DNA of 64,000 nucleotides from Parabacteroides timonensis (lineage in GTDB: Bacteria > Bacteroidota > Bacteroidia > Bacteroidales > Tannerellaceae), in the NCBI RefSeq assembly GCF_900128505.1, contig NZ_LT669941.1, positions 793,526-857,525 of the forward strand, written 5' to 3'. Every line of letters starts with the position of its first letter. The stretch's first letter is position 1. Both the position numbers and the translations under genes were made by a program. The notes below the pieces were generated by a model. It was not told the origin of the DNA, did no database searches, and saw nothing but the letters and a program-made list of their open reading frames with translations. Below, piece by piece: positions 53,289-62,630 of this stretch.

Positions 53289-54287
53289 ATGTCATACAAG
53301 ATTGCATTTTTTGGAGCTAAGCCTTACGATATAGCTTCTTTCGATAAAGTAAATGAGCATTTTAACTACGACATCAAATATTTTAAGGGACATCTTAATC
53401 CTAACAATGTTGTCCTGACGAAAGGGGCCGATGTGGTCTGTATCTTTGTTAACGATACGGCTGATGCGGCTGTTATCGACGCAATGGCAGAAAATGGCGT
53501 TAAGCTGTTAGCTCTACGTTGTGCCGGTTTTAATAATATAGACCTGACAGCAGCCAAAGGAAAACTTCCGGTAGTACGTGTTCCGGCTTATTCACCGTAT
53601 GCAGTTGCTGAATATTCAGTGGCATTAATGCTTTCGCTAAACCGGAAAATACATCGTGCTTACTGGCGTACCCGCGACGGTAATTTCTCACTGAATGGGA
53701 TGATGGGATTCGATATGCACGGAAAAACAATCGGCATCATCGGAACGGGGAAAATCGCCAAGATACTGATTAAGATATTAAAAGGCTTCGGTATGCACAT
53801 TCTTGCTTACGACGTATATCCTGACCATAAATTCGCAGAAGAAGAAGGGATCACTTATACAACACTGGATGAATTATACCATAAATCGGATATAATCTCA
53901 TTGCATTGCCCGCTGACGGAGGAAACCCGTTATCTTATCAATGACCAGTCGATCGATAAAATGAAAGACGGCGTGATGATTATAAATACCGGGCGCGGTC
54001 AGTTGATTCATACCAATGCACTGATAGAGGGACTCAAAGAAAAGAAGATCTCGGCAGCCGGACTGGATGTGTACGAAGAAGAAGGTGATTACTTCTATGA
54101 AGATAAATCCGACAAAATTATTGATGACGATGTACTGGCACGCCTGTTATCTTTCAACAATGTGATCGTGACTTCGCATCAGGCCTTCTTTACCAAGGAG
54201 GCAATGCATAATATTGCGGAAACGACCTTACAGAATATCGAAGATTTGCGTCTTAATCGTCCATTAGTGAACGAAGTTATTCTATAA
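53289..54287 (+). CDS. ldhA: D-lactate dehydrogenase (2-hydroxyacid dehydrogenase)
   Basis: Reduces pyruvate to D-lactate with NADH. A 332-residue D-2-hydroxyacid dehydrogenase with the Rossmann motif GIIGTGKIAK, the Arg in NTGRGQLI, the Glu in DVYEEEG and the catalytic His in SHQAFFT. The early LRCAGFNNIDL is typical of D-lactate dehydrogenases. It is a single gene, divergent from the transglycosylase. It fits NAD+ regeneration in a fermenter. Confidence 0.92.
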   Translation: MSYKIAFFGAKPYDIASFDKVNEHFNYDIKYFKGHLNPNNVVLTKGADVVCIFVNDTADAAVIDAMAENGVKLLALRCAGFNNIDLTAAKGKLPVVRVPAYSPYAVAEYSVALMLSLNRKIHRAYWRTRDGNFSLNGMMGFDMHGKTIGIIGTGKIAKILIKILKGFGMHILAYDVYPDHKFAEEEGITYTTLDELYHKSDIISLHCPLTEETRYLINDQSIDKMKDGVMIINTGRGQLIHTNALIEGLKEKKISAAGLDVYEEEGDYFYEDKSDKIIDDDVLARLLSFNNVIVTSHQAFFTKEAMHNIAETTLQNIEDLRLNRPLVNEVIL

Positions 54288-54316
54288 AGAGACTATTTTT
54301 TATCGCTGATTTATTA

Positions 54317-54324
54317 TATTTTTG
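54317..54324 (+). promoter_or_regulatory. -7 box TATTTTTG for patatin gene
   Basis: TATTTTTG lies 50 nt before the patatin ATG; no clear -33 element. Confidence 0.45.
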
Positions 54325-54374
54325 TGGCCATTGTCCGGTGTGAACCAGGCAATGGCTTATTAATTTAAAGAGTT

Positions 54375-55229
54375 ATGGTAATAGATAATCAAACAGGACT
54401 TGTATTGGAAGGCGGGGGGATGCGTGCCATCTTCACGGTCGGTGTATTAGACTATTTTATGGATCACGATATCTGGTTTCCCTATACGATCGGCGTATCG
54501 GCTGGAGCCAGTAACGGTATTTCGTATGCTTCCCGGCAACGGGGACGCTCAAAGTATAGTAATATCGATCTATTGAAAAAGTATAATTATATTGGCCTTC
54601 GACACTTTCTGAGTGGCCGGGGATATATTGATATGAAATATTTGTTCTATACATATCCGGAGCGGGATTATCCACTCGACTTCGATACTTACTTCAAGTC
54701 GAAAGATCGTTTTGTGATGGTTACCAGCAACTGTTTAACGGGTAAAGCGGAGTATTTTGAAGAGAAACAAGATAAAGACCGTCTGGTAGATATCTGTTGT
54801 GCTTCCTGCTCATTGCCGGTATTGTGTCCGGTTGCGTATGTGGATGGTATTCCGATGGTAGACGGTGGCGTTTGTGATGCTATACCTATCCAACGCGCTA
54901 TTGATGACGGTTTCCCTAAAAATGTTGTTATCCTAACCCGCAATAAAGGATACCGCAAAAAAGATAAAGACTTTTATCTTCCCGGTTTCATTTATAAACA
55001 ATATCCTGCTATACGCGAACAACTAAAACTAAGATATAAACGATACAATGAGGTACTCGATTATATCGATCAACTGGAAACAGAAGGAAAGGTATTTGTG
55101 ATCCGTCCGGAAAAGAAGATAGAAGTAGGACGGACGGACAGTAATCCGGATCGGTTGGAAGCCTTATATAATGAAGGGTATGCGCTTGCAGAGCGTTTAG
55201 TAGGGGCGGCCCTTACGACCGCCCGCTAA
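54375..55229 (+). CDS. patatin-like phospholipase
   Basis: A 284-residue serine hydrolase of the patatin family with the oxyanion motif GGGMRAIFTVGV, the nucleophile motif GVSAGAS and the dyad Asp in VDGGVCDAIP. It resembles the YjjU/RssA-like cytosolic branch and has no signal peptide. It probably acts on phospholipid or acyl esters; the substrate is unknown. It is a single gene, ending 3 nt from the convergent thiC. Confidence 0.9.
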   Translation: MVIDNQTGLVLEGGGMRAIFTVGVLDYFMDHDIWFPYTIGVSAGASNGISYASRQRGRSKYSNIDLLKKYNYIGLRHFLSGRGYIDMKYLFYTYPERDYPLDFDTYFKSKDRFVMVTSNCLTGKAEYFEEKQDKDRLVDICCASCSLPVLCPVAYVDGIPMVDGGVCDAIPIQRAIDDGFPKNVVILTRNKGYRKKDKDFYLPGFIYKQYPAIREQLKLRYKRYNEVLDYIDQLETEGKVFVIRPEKKIEVGRTDSNPDRLEALYNEGYALAERLVGAALTTAR

Positions 55230-55232
55230 GTA

Positions 55233-56939
55233 TTAATCTTTACATTCTTTGTGTAAATCTTTGCTCAAGCGCATGGCACAGAAGTTCGGACCGCACATCG
55301 TACAGTATTCACCATCGGTAACTGCACTTTCTTTATAATATTGCAAGGCACGTTCCGGATCGAGAGACAAGTTGAATTGGTCTTTCCAGCGAAAATCGAA
55401 ACGGGCTTTACTTAATGCGTTATCGCGAACCTGGGCACCGGGATGTCCTTTTGCCAAGTCGGCAGCGTGAGCAGCAATCTTATATGCGACAACTCCGTTG
55501 CGTACATCTTCTTTATTAGGTAATCCCAGATGCTCTTTTGGTGTAACATAACAGATCATAGCTGTACCATACCAAGCTATCTGTGCTGCACCGATCGCAG
55601 AAGTGATATGGTCGTAGCCGGGAGCAATGTCTGTAGTAAGCGGGCCTAACGTGTAGAAAGGTGCCCCGTGGCAGGCATATTGCTGTTCTTTCATATTCTC
55701 GTGGATCTTATTCATAGGAACGTGTCCCGGACCTTCAATGATAACCTGTACGAATTTCTCCCAAGCAATTTTTGTCAGATCTCCCATAGCATGTAATTCA
55801 GCAAATTGGGCTGCATCGTTTGCATCATAAATAGAACCCGGACGAAGTCCGTCGCCAATGGATACTGCGACATCGTAACGGCTCAGGATATCACATATTT
55901 CAGCAAAATGGGTATACAGGAAGTTTTCCTGATTATGCAGTTGCATCCATTTGGCCATAATGGAACCTCCGCGCGAAACAATACCTGACAGGCGGGTGGC
56001 AGTCAGGTCCACATGTTTCTTCAACAGGCCGGCATGAATAGTAAAATAGTCGACACCTTGTTCTGCCTGTTCAATCAGAGTGTCACGATAGACTTCCCAG
56101 TTTAAAGCTTCCACATCACCGTTCACTTTTTCCAAAGCCTGGTAAATAGGTACGGTGCCCATCGGAACCGGACAGTTACGGATAATCCATTCGCGGGTTT
56201 CATGGATATTATCGCCGGTAGAAAGGTCCATCAATGTATCGCCTCCCCATTTGCAACTCCATACTGCTTTCTCTATCTCTTCGCTGATACCTGACGACAA
56301 AGCCGAGTTACCGATATTGGTATTGATCTTTACCAGGAACTTCTTTCCGATAATCATCGGTTCGGCTTCCGGGTGGTTGACATTGGCCGGGATGATAGCA
56401 CGTCCGGCTGCAATTTCCTTGCGGACAAAGTCGGGTGTTATATATGATTTTAAACCTAGCGCTTCTATCTGTTGGTTCTCGCGGATAGCCACATATTCCA
56501 TTTCGGGAGTTATGATGCGGCGTTTAGCGTAGTACATCTGGGTAATGTTCTTCCCTTCTTTAGCACGATAAGGCAAATGATGTTTGGGGAAACGGATCTC
56601 ATCCAGGGTCTTGTCTTCCAGGCGACTACGGCCATACTCGGATGTAAGTTCGCTTAATTGTTCGATATCTTTACGTTTACTGCACCATTCTTCACGGATA
56701 CGGGGAATACCGGCTGTTATGTCGATATTTATCTTCGGATCAGAAAAAGGACCGCTGGTATCGTATACAATTACCGGATTGTTCTTTTTGAAGATCTTTT
56801 CTCCGTTCTCTTCAACAGTTACAGTATCCAGCAATTTGATTTTACGCATTCCTACCTTGATCTTATTGATCTCGCCCGGTACATATATTTTCTCCGACGA
56901 CGGATAAGTTATACGCATCGTATTCTTCTTGTTTGCCAT
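55233..56939 (-). CDS. thiC: phosphomethylpyrimidine synthase ThiC
   Basis: Radical SAM enzyme that converts aminoimidazole ribotide to HMP-P in thiamine synthesis; 568 residues. The C-terminal TMCGPNFCAM holds the CX2CX4C Fe-S site. Other ThiC marks are MYYAKRRIITPEMEY and FTIHAGLL. It is the last gene of the riboswitch-controlled thi operon, 11 nt after thiE. No thiS, thiG or thiH is present in the window, so the thiazole half must be coded elsewhere or scavenged. Confidence 0.97.
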   Translation of the reverse strand: MANKKNTMRITYPSSEKIYVPGEINKIKVGMRKIKLLDTVTVEENGEKIFKKNNPVIVYDTSGPFSDPKINIDITAGIPRIREEWCSKRKDIEQLSELTSEYGRSRLEDKTLDEIRFPKHHLPYRAKEGKNITQMYYAKRRIITPEMEYVAIRENQQIEALGLKSYITPDFVRKEIAAGRAIIPANVNHPEAEPMIIGKKFLVKINTNIGNSALSSGISEEIEKAVWSCKWGGDTLMDLSTGDNIHETREWIIRNCPVPMGTVPIYQALEKVNGDVEALNWEVYRDTLIEQAEQGVDYFTIHAGLLKKHVDLTATRLSGIVSRGGSIMAKWMQLHNQENFLYTHFAEICDILSRYDVAVSIGDGLRPGSIYDANDAAQFAELHAMGDLTKIAWEKFVQVIIEGPGHVPMNKIHENMKEQQYACHGAPFYTLGPLTTDIAPGYDHITSAIGAAQIAWYGTAMICYVTPKEHLGLPNKEDVRNGVVAYKIAAHAADLAKGHPGAQVRDNALSKARFDFRWKDQFNLSLDPERALQYYKESAVTDGEYCTMCGPNFCAMRLSKDLHKECKD

Positions 56940-56950
56940 TGATTTATATT

Positions 56951-57655
56951 TTAGTATTTATTTATTTCATTAATAAAGCGACGTGTTTCTTCTACAGGAT
57001 CATCCGCATTGATTATTGCGCCGGAAACAGCTATACCAGTTATGCCGGTTTGCATCAATGCCCCGACATCTTCCAGGCAAATACCTCCGATTGCAAATAT
57101 CGGTATATTATAGCCAGCATCCTTGCATTGCTGTATTATTCTTCGATATCCATCCAATCCCAGGACCGGACTTAATTTCTTTTTTGTCTCCGTATGACGA
57201 AACGGGCCTAATCCGATGTAAGAGGCTCCTTGTTCAACGGCACGTTTTATATCCTCAAAAGTATTAGCCGTGGCACCAATGTAAAAAGTTTCATCCGGCG
57301 TAAGGAACTCGTCGGTTTTCTTCCAGGCCTCAGACACCGGAATATCTTCTTTTCCCAGGTGGACAGCTGTTGCACCACACCGTAAAGCTATTTTTATGTT
57401 GTCATTGATGCAATATACACATGGGGTAGTATGCATATTGATTAACTGACCGATCTCCCTGGCTGTGAAAATATTCATATTCTCTTTCATCCGGAGTTGA
57501 ACCCATGAACAACCTCCGTCCAGAACCATTTTAACTTCCTCGGCTTCTGTATACTTGGATGTCCGGTGAGTGATAAACATCAAACGTTCCCCATTGGTAT
57601 GAGGAATGAAACGGCCTCTGTTTGCAGGTTCGTTTATTTTATATTCTATTGCCAT
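56951..57655 (-). CDS. thiE: thiamine phosphate synthase ThiE
   Basis: Couples HMP-PP and thiazole phosphate to thiamine phosphate; 234 residues. TIM-barrel marks are VQLRMKENM, CINDNIKIALRCGATAVHLG, the FRHTETKKK phosphate loop and FAIGGICLEDV. It overlaps the upstream TenI-like gene by 10 nt. It is the more canonical of two ThiE-family proteins in this operon. Confidence 0.92.
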   Translation of the reverse strand: MAIEYKINEPANRGRFIPHTNGERLMFITHRTSKYTEAEEVKMVLDGGCSWVQLRMKENMNIFTAREIGQLINMHTTPCVYCINDNIKIALRCGATAVHLGKEDIPVSEAWKKTDEFLTPDETFYIGATANTFEDIKRAVEQGASYIGLGPFRHTETKKKLSPVLGLDGYRRIIQQCKDAGYNIPIFAIGGICLEDVGALMQTGITGIAVSGAIINADDPVEETRRFINEINKY

Positions 57656-58242
57656 AAAGCTAATTGTTTATATCGTTCTATAATTGATTCAATTTTGTTT
57701 CCGGAAGGTTCATTTCCCCATAAGGCTCCCAAAACAGCTACTCCGCCAAAGTTAAGTGGCTTTATCAAAGGGATAGTCGTTTGGTCCATCCCTCCGAGAG
57801 CTATCACTTTTTCATTGATAATACCATCAGAGGCCGCTTTTTGCAGTACTTCCATCGGGAATCCACTGCCATAACCCTCTTTGGATATGCTTTGAAAAAT
57901 AGGACTGAGGAATACATAAGCCAGTTTCCGGTTCTCATGGATTTCCTCCAGCGAGTGACAAGAGCGGCTGATGCTTCCTTTAAATCCTTTCGGTATCGAA
58001 TAATTCCGGCTGTTCAGATGGATACCAGCCAGTTTATATTCCGGAACCAGTTCGAAATGATCGTGTAATACAATACGTGGATAGTATTCCGGTGGTATAG
58101 TCTCCAGCAGCCGTCGTAATTCATCAATATTACTTTGGGGTTTACGTAGATGCAATCTTTCCATACCTTCCTGAAACAGAAAGGATAATATCCGGCTTTC
58201 ACCTTCAAAGAAGTGAGGTGTTGTAATAACGATCAGTTTCAT
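57646..58242 (-). CDS. ThiE/TenI-family thiamine phosphate synthase-like protein
   Basis: A 198-residue second ThiE-like barrel. It keeps MERLHLRKP, the IVLHDHF strand and LGGMDQ, but lacks the clear THTTTKK-type phosphate loop of its neighbour (SPIFQSISKEGYG instead). It may therefore be TenI-like and act on the thiazole aromatisation side, rather than as a second synthase. The ATG at 58242 overlaps the thiD stop (ATGA). Upstream in-frame sequence is antisense-like read-through of thiD and is not coding. Confidence 0.85.
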   Translation of the reverse strand: MKLIVITTPHFFEGESRILSFLFQEGMERLHLRKPQSNIDELRRLLETIPPEYYPRIVLHDHFELVPEYKLAGIHLNSRNYSIPKGFKGSISRSCHSLEEIHENRKLAYVFLSPIFQSISKEGYGSGFPMEVLQKAASDGIINEKVIALGGMDQTTIPLIKPLNFGGVAVLGALWGNEPSGNKIESIIERYKQLALWQ

Positions 58243-59087
58243 AACCCATTCGTTTTTATTTTTGCCAAAGGTATCGGAGCAAAGAAATGATTCAAAGGCC
58301 CGTGTCCATGACCGGTTGTTACATCTTTTCCGGCAAAAATAGCTTTTGTAATATACTCTTTGGCCAATTTCACTGCTTCCTGTAGATTTTTTCCTAATGC
58401 TAAATAAGCAGCAATGGCGGAAGACAATGTACAACCGGTTCCGTGCCCGTTTGTTGTTGCTATTGTTTCTGCCGAAAGTCGGAGAGGGGTTGAATTGGTA
58501 ACATATAATATATCAGTCATGTTATCTCCTTTCAAATGACCGCCTTTCATCAGGACGGCACGACATCCCAACGCAAGTAGTTTATTTGCAGCCTGCTCCA
58601 TTTCTTTTTCAGAGGAGATCTTCATACCCGAAAGAAATTCTGCTTCATCGATATTGGGTGTCACCAATGTCGTTCGTTTGAATAGTTCGCGTACAATAAT
58701 ATGAATAGCATCATCGTGCAATAACTTATTACCGCTGGTAGAGATCATCACCGGATCTAAAATTATATAGGAAGGAGAAAATTTATCTATCGTATCTACA
58801 ACAATCTCCGCAGCGGCTTTATTATGCAGCATGCCAATCTTGACAGCGTCAATTGTAATATCTTCAAAGACTGCATCCAACTGTCCTTTCAGTATCTCGG
58901 GAGAAATAGCTTGAATGCCTCTGACTCCCTGTGTATTCTGGGCTGTAACGGATGTTATCACAGAAGCGCCATAAACTCCTAATGCAGAAAATGTTTTAAT
59001 ATCTGCTTGTATACCGGCTCCGCCGCCGCTGTCTGAACCGGCGATTGTAAGTGCTGTCGGATAGCGATACGTTGTATCTGTTTTCAT
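58239..59087 (-). CDS. thiD: hydroxymethylpyrimidine (phosphate) kinase ThiD
   Basis: Phosphorylates HMP and HMP-P. A 282-residue ribokinase-fold kinase with LTIAGSDSGGGAGIQADIKTF, the substrate loop VITSVTAQNTQG and the late GTGCTLSSAIAA anion hole. I start it at ATG 59087; the longer frame (from 59342) would run through the TPP riboswitch and promoter. It is the first gene of the operon. Confidence 0.94.
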   Translation of the reverse strand: MKTDTTYRYPTALTIAGSDSGGGAGIQADIKTFSALGVYGASVITSVTAQNTQGVRGIQAISPEILKGQLDAVFEDITIDAVKIGMLHNKAAAEIVVDTIDKFSPSYIILDPVMISTSGNKLLHDDAIHIIVRELFKRTTLVTPNIDEAEFLSGMKISSEKEMEQAANKLLALGCRAVLMKGGHLKGDNMTDILYVTNSTPLRLSAETIATTNGHGTGCTLSSAIAAYLALGKNLQEAVKLAKEYITKAIFAGKDVTTGHGHGPLNHFFAPIPLAKIKTNGL

Positions 59088-59123
59088 TTTTACACGCAAA
59101 AGGAGGGAAAAGCCTTTGTCTGT

Positions 59124-59200
59124 CTTTCCTACGGCGGCATTACCCGCATCAGGTTCACAGGGTATAATCTCAGCCCGTTTACAGTATGGCACCCCCTTTT
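59124..59200 (-). promoter_or_regulatory. TPP riboswitch (THI element)
   Basis: The minus strand reads GGGGTGCC (59196-59189), then GGGCTGAGA, ACCCTGTGAACCTGATGC and TAATGCCGCCGTAGGAAA, the standard TPP aptamer order. It lies between the promoter and thiD, with about 36 nt of expression platform. Binding of thiamine pyrophosphate should lower expression of the operon. Confidence 0.95.
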
Positions 59201-59206
59201 CGTGGG

Positions 59207-59238
59207 CAAAGGTAACAAGATTGACAGGAGAAAACAAA
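59207..59238 (-). promoter_or_regulatory. thi operon promoter (TTTG-N20-TACCTTTG)
   Basis: Read on the minus strand, TTTG (59238-59235) is 20 nt before TACCTTTG (59214-59207), a full Bacteroidetes promoter. It places the transcript start just before the riboswitch. Confidence 0.8.
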
Positions 59239-59290
59239 AGTGAATTGTTAAATTTAAGAGAGATTTTATAGCAGTAACGAAATAATCTCT

Positions 59291-59298
59291 TATATTTG
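59291..59298 (+). promoter_or_regulatory. -7 box TATATTTG for AAA ATPase gene
   Basis: TATATTTG lies 32 nt before the ATG at 59331, divergent from the thi promoter. Confidence 0.5.
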
Positions 59299-59330
59299 TC
59301 ACTGCAATTCGGGTCTAAAATAAACAAATC

Positions 59331-59879
59331 ATGCAGAAGCAAACAGGTTTGTATGTTATTACTGGTGGACCAGGCACGGGTAAAACATCACTAATAGAAG
59401 AACTTAAAAGGTCGGGATTTAAAGCTGTAGAAGAAGTTGCACGCGAAATAATAAAAGAGCAGATGCAGCAAGGCGGAGAAGCCCTTCCGTGGAAAAATAC
59501 AGGATTGTACACAAAGAGTATGCTGGAACGTTCCATTGAATCGTATCTGGCTAATGCCGGGAACGATGGCATATTATTCTTTGACAGAGGAATCCCCGAC
59601 ACATTGGCTTATGCCCGGCTGATCGGGTTGGTGGATACTGAGAAAATAGAACAAGCAGTAGATCAGTACAGATATAACAATCTGGTATTTATACTGCCTC
59701 CCTGGGAAGAAATATACTGTACGGATAAAGAACGAAAACAATTGTTTAATGAGGCAATAGATACTTACTATGTAATGAAAGAGGTTTACGAAAAAGCAGG
59801 CTATACATTAATAGAAATACCTAAACTACCGGTAATGGAGAGAAGGAATTTTGTTATTAATTGTATAAGAGTATCCTAA
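59331..59879 (+). CDS. small AAA/kinase-like ATPase, 182 aa
   Basis: A 182-residue P-loop protein: Walker A GGPGTGKTSL near residue 12, and a Walker-B-like ILFFDRGIPD. This AAA_28-type family resembles nucleoside or NMN kinase-like enzymes; the FDRGIPD motif is typical of them. The substrate is not known. Lying head-to-head with the thi operon, a role in vitamin or nucleotide metabolism is possible but unproven. Confidence 0.85.
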   Translation: MQKQTGLYVITGGPGTGKTSLIEELKRSGFKAVEEVAREIIKEQMQQGGEALPWKNTGLYTKSMLERSIESYLANAGNDGILFFDRGIPDTLAYARLIGLVDTEKIEQAVDQYRYNNLVFILPPWEEIYCTDKERKQLFNEAIDTYYVMKEVYEKAGYTLIEIPKLPVMERRNFVINCIRVS

Positions 59880-60012
59880 TTATTCTATATAGAGAGTCTT
59901 TTTAATGGGATTTGTTGTCAATTGGAATATATTCGGTTCAATTTGGAACATTAAGAAAGAAGAATCTGTTATAATTTTGCGGAGTCTTAACGAGAGAGTT
60001 AAATAAAAGGTG

Positions 60013-62565
60013 ATGGGGAAGAAGATTGTTTTTATTCTGACATTTGTAATGATAGCATTAGCTTCAAAGGGTCAGAACACTATAATAAATGGAGTTGTAA
60101 CGGACTCAATAACTGGAGAATCGTTACCGTATGTTTCAGTTATACTTAAAGGTACAACGATAGGGGCGACAACTGATGATGATGGTAAGTTTACATTAAC
60201 GACATCGTCTAATGCCCGTACTTTATCGATATCCTATCTGGGATATGAAGAAAAAGAGTTTAAAGTAGCTGTTGGGAAGAAGAATTACTTCAAGGTGGCT
60301 CTGGCTCCTTCCAGTATCGCTCTTAACGAAGTTATCGTCAAACCGAAAAAGGAGAAATACAGCAAGAAAGAAAATCCTGCTGTTACTTTCGTGAAAAATG
60401 TTATCGATTCACGGGAAAGTAATAATCCGCGTAATCATGATTACTTCAGCTACAGCCAGTATGAAAAGATGGTGTTTGCCATGAACGATTACCACCCGAA
60501 GCCCAAAAAGGAAAACGGGAAAGGTGGTAAGTTTGACTTTTTGGTTGATTACATCGACACATTGGATGTCGGTAAAACAATCCTTCCTGTATCGGAAAAG
60601 GAGAAAGTGGAAGGTGTCTTTTATCGTAAAGATCCTAAATCAGAAAAGCGGGTTGTACTGGGAGCAAAGGCTGCCGGGGTGGACGAGATTTTCTCCCGTG
60701 ATGGTATGCAGCAATTCCTCGGCGAAGTATTTCGTGAAGTGGATATCTTCAAAAACGACATACCTCTTTTCCTTCAACGTTTCGTGAGTCCGCTTTCTAC
60801 AATGGGGCCGAACTTCTACAAATATTATTTGCTGGATACTGTTCAGGTAAACGGAAAGCAATGTGTCGACCTCGGCTTTGTACCGTTTGTTTCGGAAGGT
60901 TTCGGTTTTACCGGCCACCTCTTCGTTACACTCGACTCCACTTTCTTTGTTCAGAAGGCAATCCTGAATGTTCCAAAGAATATTAACCTGAACTTTGTCA
61001 GTGGAATGACCATCGAACAGACATTCCAACGGACAGAAGACGGCACACGTATTATTACCAAAGACGACATAAATGTAGACTTCAAACTGACGGAGAAATC
61101 AAAAGGTATGTATGCCCGCAGATTGAACATATATAGCGATCATTCATTCCTGCCTCCCGAAAATCAGGATATATTCAAAGAAAGTGCACCGATAATCACT
61201 TTGCAGGATGCTTACAAGCAACCGGATGACTTCTGGGATCTGAATCGCCCGGAAGAAGCAGGAGCACGTAAACAAAACACCGTTGAAAAGTTGATGGCGA
61301 AGTTACGTTCGGTTCCCATCTTTTATGTAACTGAAAAGATCATAACCATTCTGACATCAGGATACATTGGAACTAGCACTGATCCTGTAAAGAATAAGTT
61401 TGAATTTGGACCTGCCAATACCTTTATCAGTGGTAACGCCATTGAAGGAGCTCGTTTCCGTGTAGGAGGAACTACCACTACCGCATTCAGCAAACGTCTT
61501 TTCCTTGAAGGATATGCTGCATACGGAACTACGGACAGAAAACTGAAATATGACGGATTAATTGAATATTCCTTTAATGATAAAAAGGAATACCGTAAGG
61601 AGTTCCCGGTTAACTCAATCCGGTTACAGTATACTTATGATATCAATCAGTTGGGACAACAATATATGTATACTAACAAGGATAATATTTTCCTTGCCTG
61701 GAAACGACAGAGAGATACCCGTGCTACTTATCTGAGAAATGCGGAACTGGCTTATTACCGGGAACATTATAATGGTATCGCTTATGGTGTGACCTTTCGT
61801 AACAAAAAAGAAATCGCAACAGATTATGCTGTTTTTGACAGAATCGAGGCCGATGGTCATATCTCTCCAATCAAGTCCTATTCGATGACAGAGATGGAGT
61901 TTAAATTCCGCTTTGCCCCGAACGAGAAGTTCTATCAGACACGTAACTATCGATATCCGATCACTTTCGATGCCCCGATACTTACATTAAATCATATTAC
62001 TGCCAGAAAAGGTGTGTTGGGAGCTGATTATACATACAATCGTACAGACATCGGCATTCAGAAACGTTTCTGGTTTTCCGCTTTCGGATATGTAGACATT
62101 ATCGGTAAAGCAGGTAAGGTGTGGGATAAAGTACCTTATCCATTGCTGATTTTACCGAATGCCAACTTGTCTTATACCATTCAGCCGGAATCATATACCA
62201 ATATGAATGCGATGGAGTTTATCAGTGATGAATACGCTTCATGGGATGTAACCTATTTTATGAACGGGCTTATCTTAAACCGCCTCCCATTAATCAAAAA
62301 GTTGAAATGGAGAGAAGTGCTATCATTCCGTGGAATGTGGGGGAACCTGACAGATAAAAACAATCCTTATTACGGTGGCAAAGATCTGTATCTGTTCCCA
62401 GAAGGTTCATATACTTTAGGTAATACTCCATATATGGAAGCCGGAGTTGGTATTGAAAATATCTTTAAGTTCCTTCGTCTTGATTATGTATGGCGTTTGA
62501 CTTATCGCGATAATCCGGGTATACAGACAAAAGGTATTCGCTTCTCAATGAAACTATCATTCTAA
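60013..62565 (+). CDS. DUF5686 outer-membrane protein with carboxypeptidase-like plug
   Basis: An 850-residue exported protein. The signal peptide ends near SKGQNT. Residues 22-105 are a CarboxypepD_reg-like domain (TIINGVVTDSITGESLPYV and DDDGKFTLTT). The rest is a DUF5686-type region ending in beta strands (RLTYRDNPG, SMKLSF), typical of outer-membrane barrels. Function unknown; DUF5686 proteins are widespread in Bacteroidetes envelopes. It is a single gene, convergent with a BamA-like gene. Confidence 0.88.
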   Translation: MGKKIVFILTFVMIALASKGQNTIINGVVTDSITGESLPYVSVILKGTTIGATTDDDGKFTLTTSSNARTLSISYLGYEEKEFKVAVGKKNYFKVALAPSSIALNEVIVKPKKEKYSKKENPAVTFVKNVIDSRESNNPRNHDYFSYSQYEKMVFAMNDYHPKPKKENGKGGKFDFLVDYIDTLDVGKTILPVSEKEKVEGVFYRKDPKSEKRVVLGAKAAGVDEIFSRDGMQQFLGEVFREVDIFKNDIPLFLQRFVSPLSTMGPNFYKYYLLDTVQVNGKQCVDLGFVPFVSEGFGFTGHLFVTLDSTFFVQKAILNVPKNINLNFVSGMTIEQTFQRTEDGTRIITKDDINVDFKLTEKSKGMYARRLNIYSDHSFLPPENQDIFKESAPIITLQDAYKQPDDFWDLNRPEEAGARKQNTVEKLMAKLRSVPIFYVTEKIITILTSGYIGTSTDPVKNKFEFGPANTFISGNAIEGARFRVGGTTTTAFSKRLFLEGYAAYGTTDRKLKYDGLIEYSFNDKKEYRKEFPVNSIRLQYTYDINQLGQQYMYTNKDNIFLAWKRQRDTRATYLRNAELAYYREHYNGIAYGVTFRNKKEIATDYAVFDRIEADGHISPIKSYSMTEMEFKFRFAPNEKFYQTRNYRYPITFDAPILTLNHITARKGVLGADYTYNRTDIGIQKRFWFSAFGYVDIIGKAGKVWDKVPYPLLILPNANLSYTIQPESYTNMNAMEFISDEYASWDVTYFMNGLILNRLPLIKKLKWREVLSFRGMWGNLTDKNNPYYGGKDLYLFPEGSYTLGNTPYMEAGVGIENIFKFLRLDYVWRLTYRDNPGIQTKGIRFSMKLSF

Positions 62566-62568
62566 TAT

Positions 62569-62622
62569 AAAGACTCTGCCATGCCCGTGGCAGAGTTTTG
62601 CCATGCCCGTGGCAAAGACTCT
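62569..62622. terminator. duplicated hairpin terminator flanked by AAAGACTCT
   Basis: Two tandem hairpins share a TGCCA-TGCCCG-TGGCA core. CTCTGCCA/TGGCAGAG (62574-62595) is followed by TTTGCCA/TGGCAAA (62597-62616). AAAGACTCT occurs at both ends (62569, 62614). The pair separates convergent genes and should terminate both. Confidence 0.7.
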
Positions 62623-62630
62623 TTCTCTTA

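Noticed and set aside
58243..58434. N-terminal extension of the TenI-like gene by 64 codons
   Set aside because: It overlaps the thiD coding end in another frame, and the family starts at the MKLIVIT strand; ATGA overlap supports the shorter form.
59088..59342. N-terminal extension of thiD by 85 codons
   Set aside because: Would translate the TPP riboswitch and promoter; the chosen ATG starts exactly at the kinase fold.
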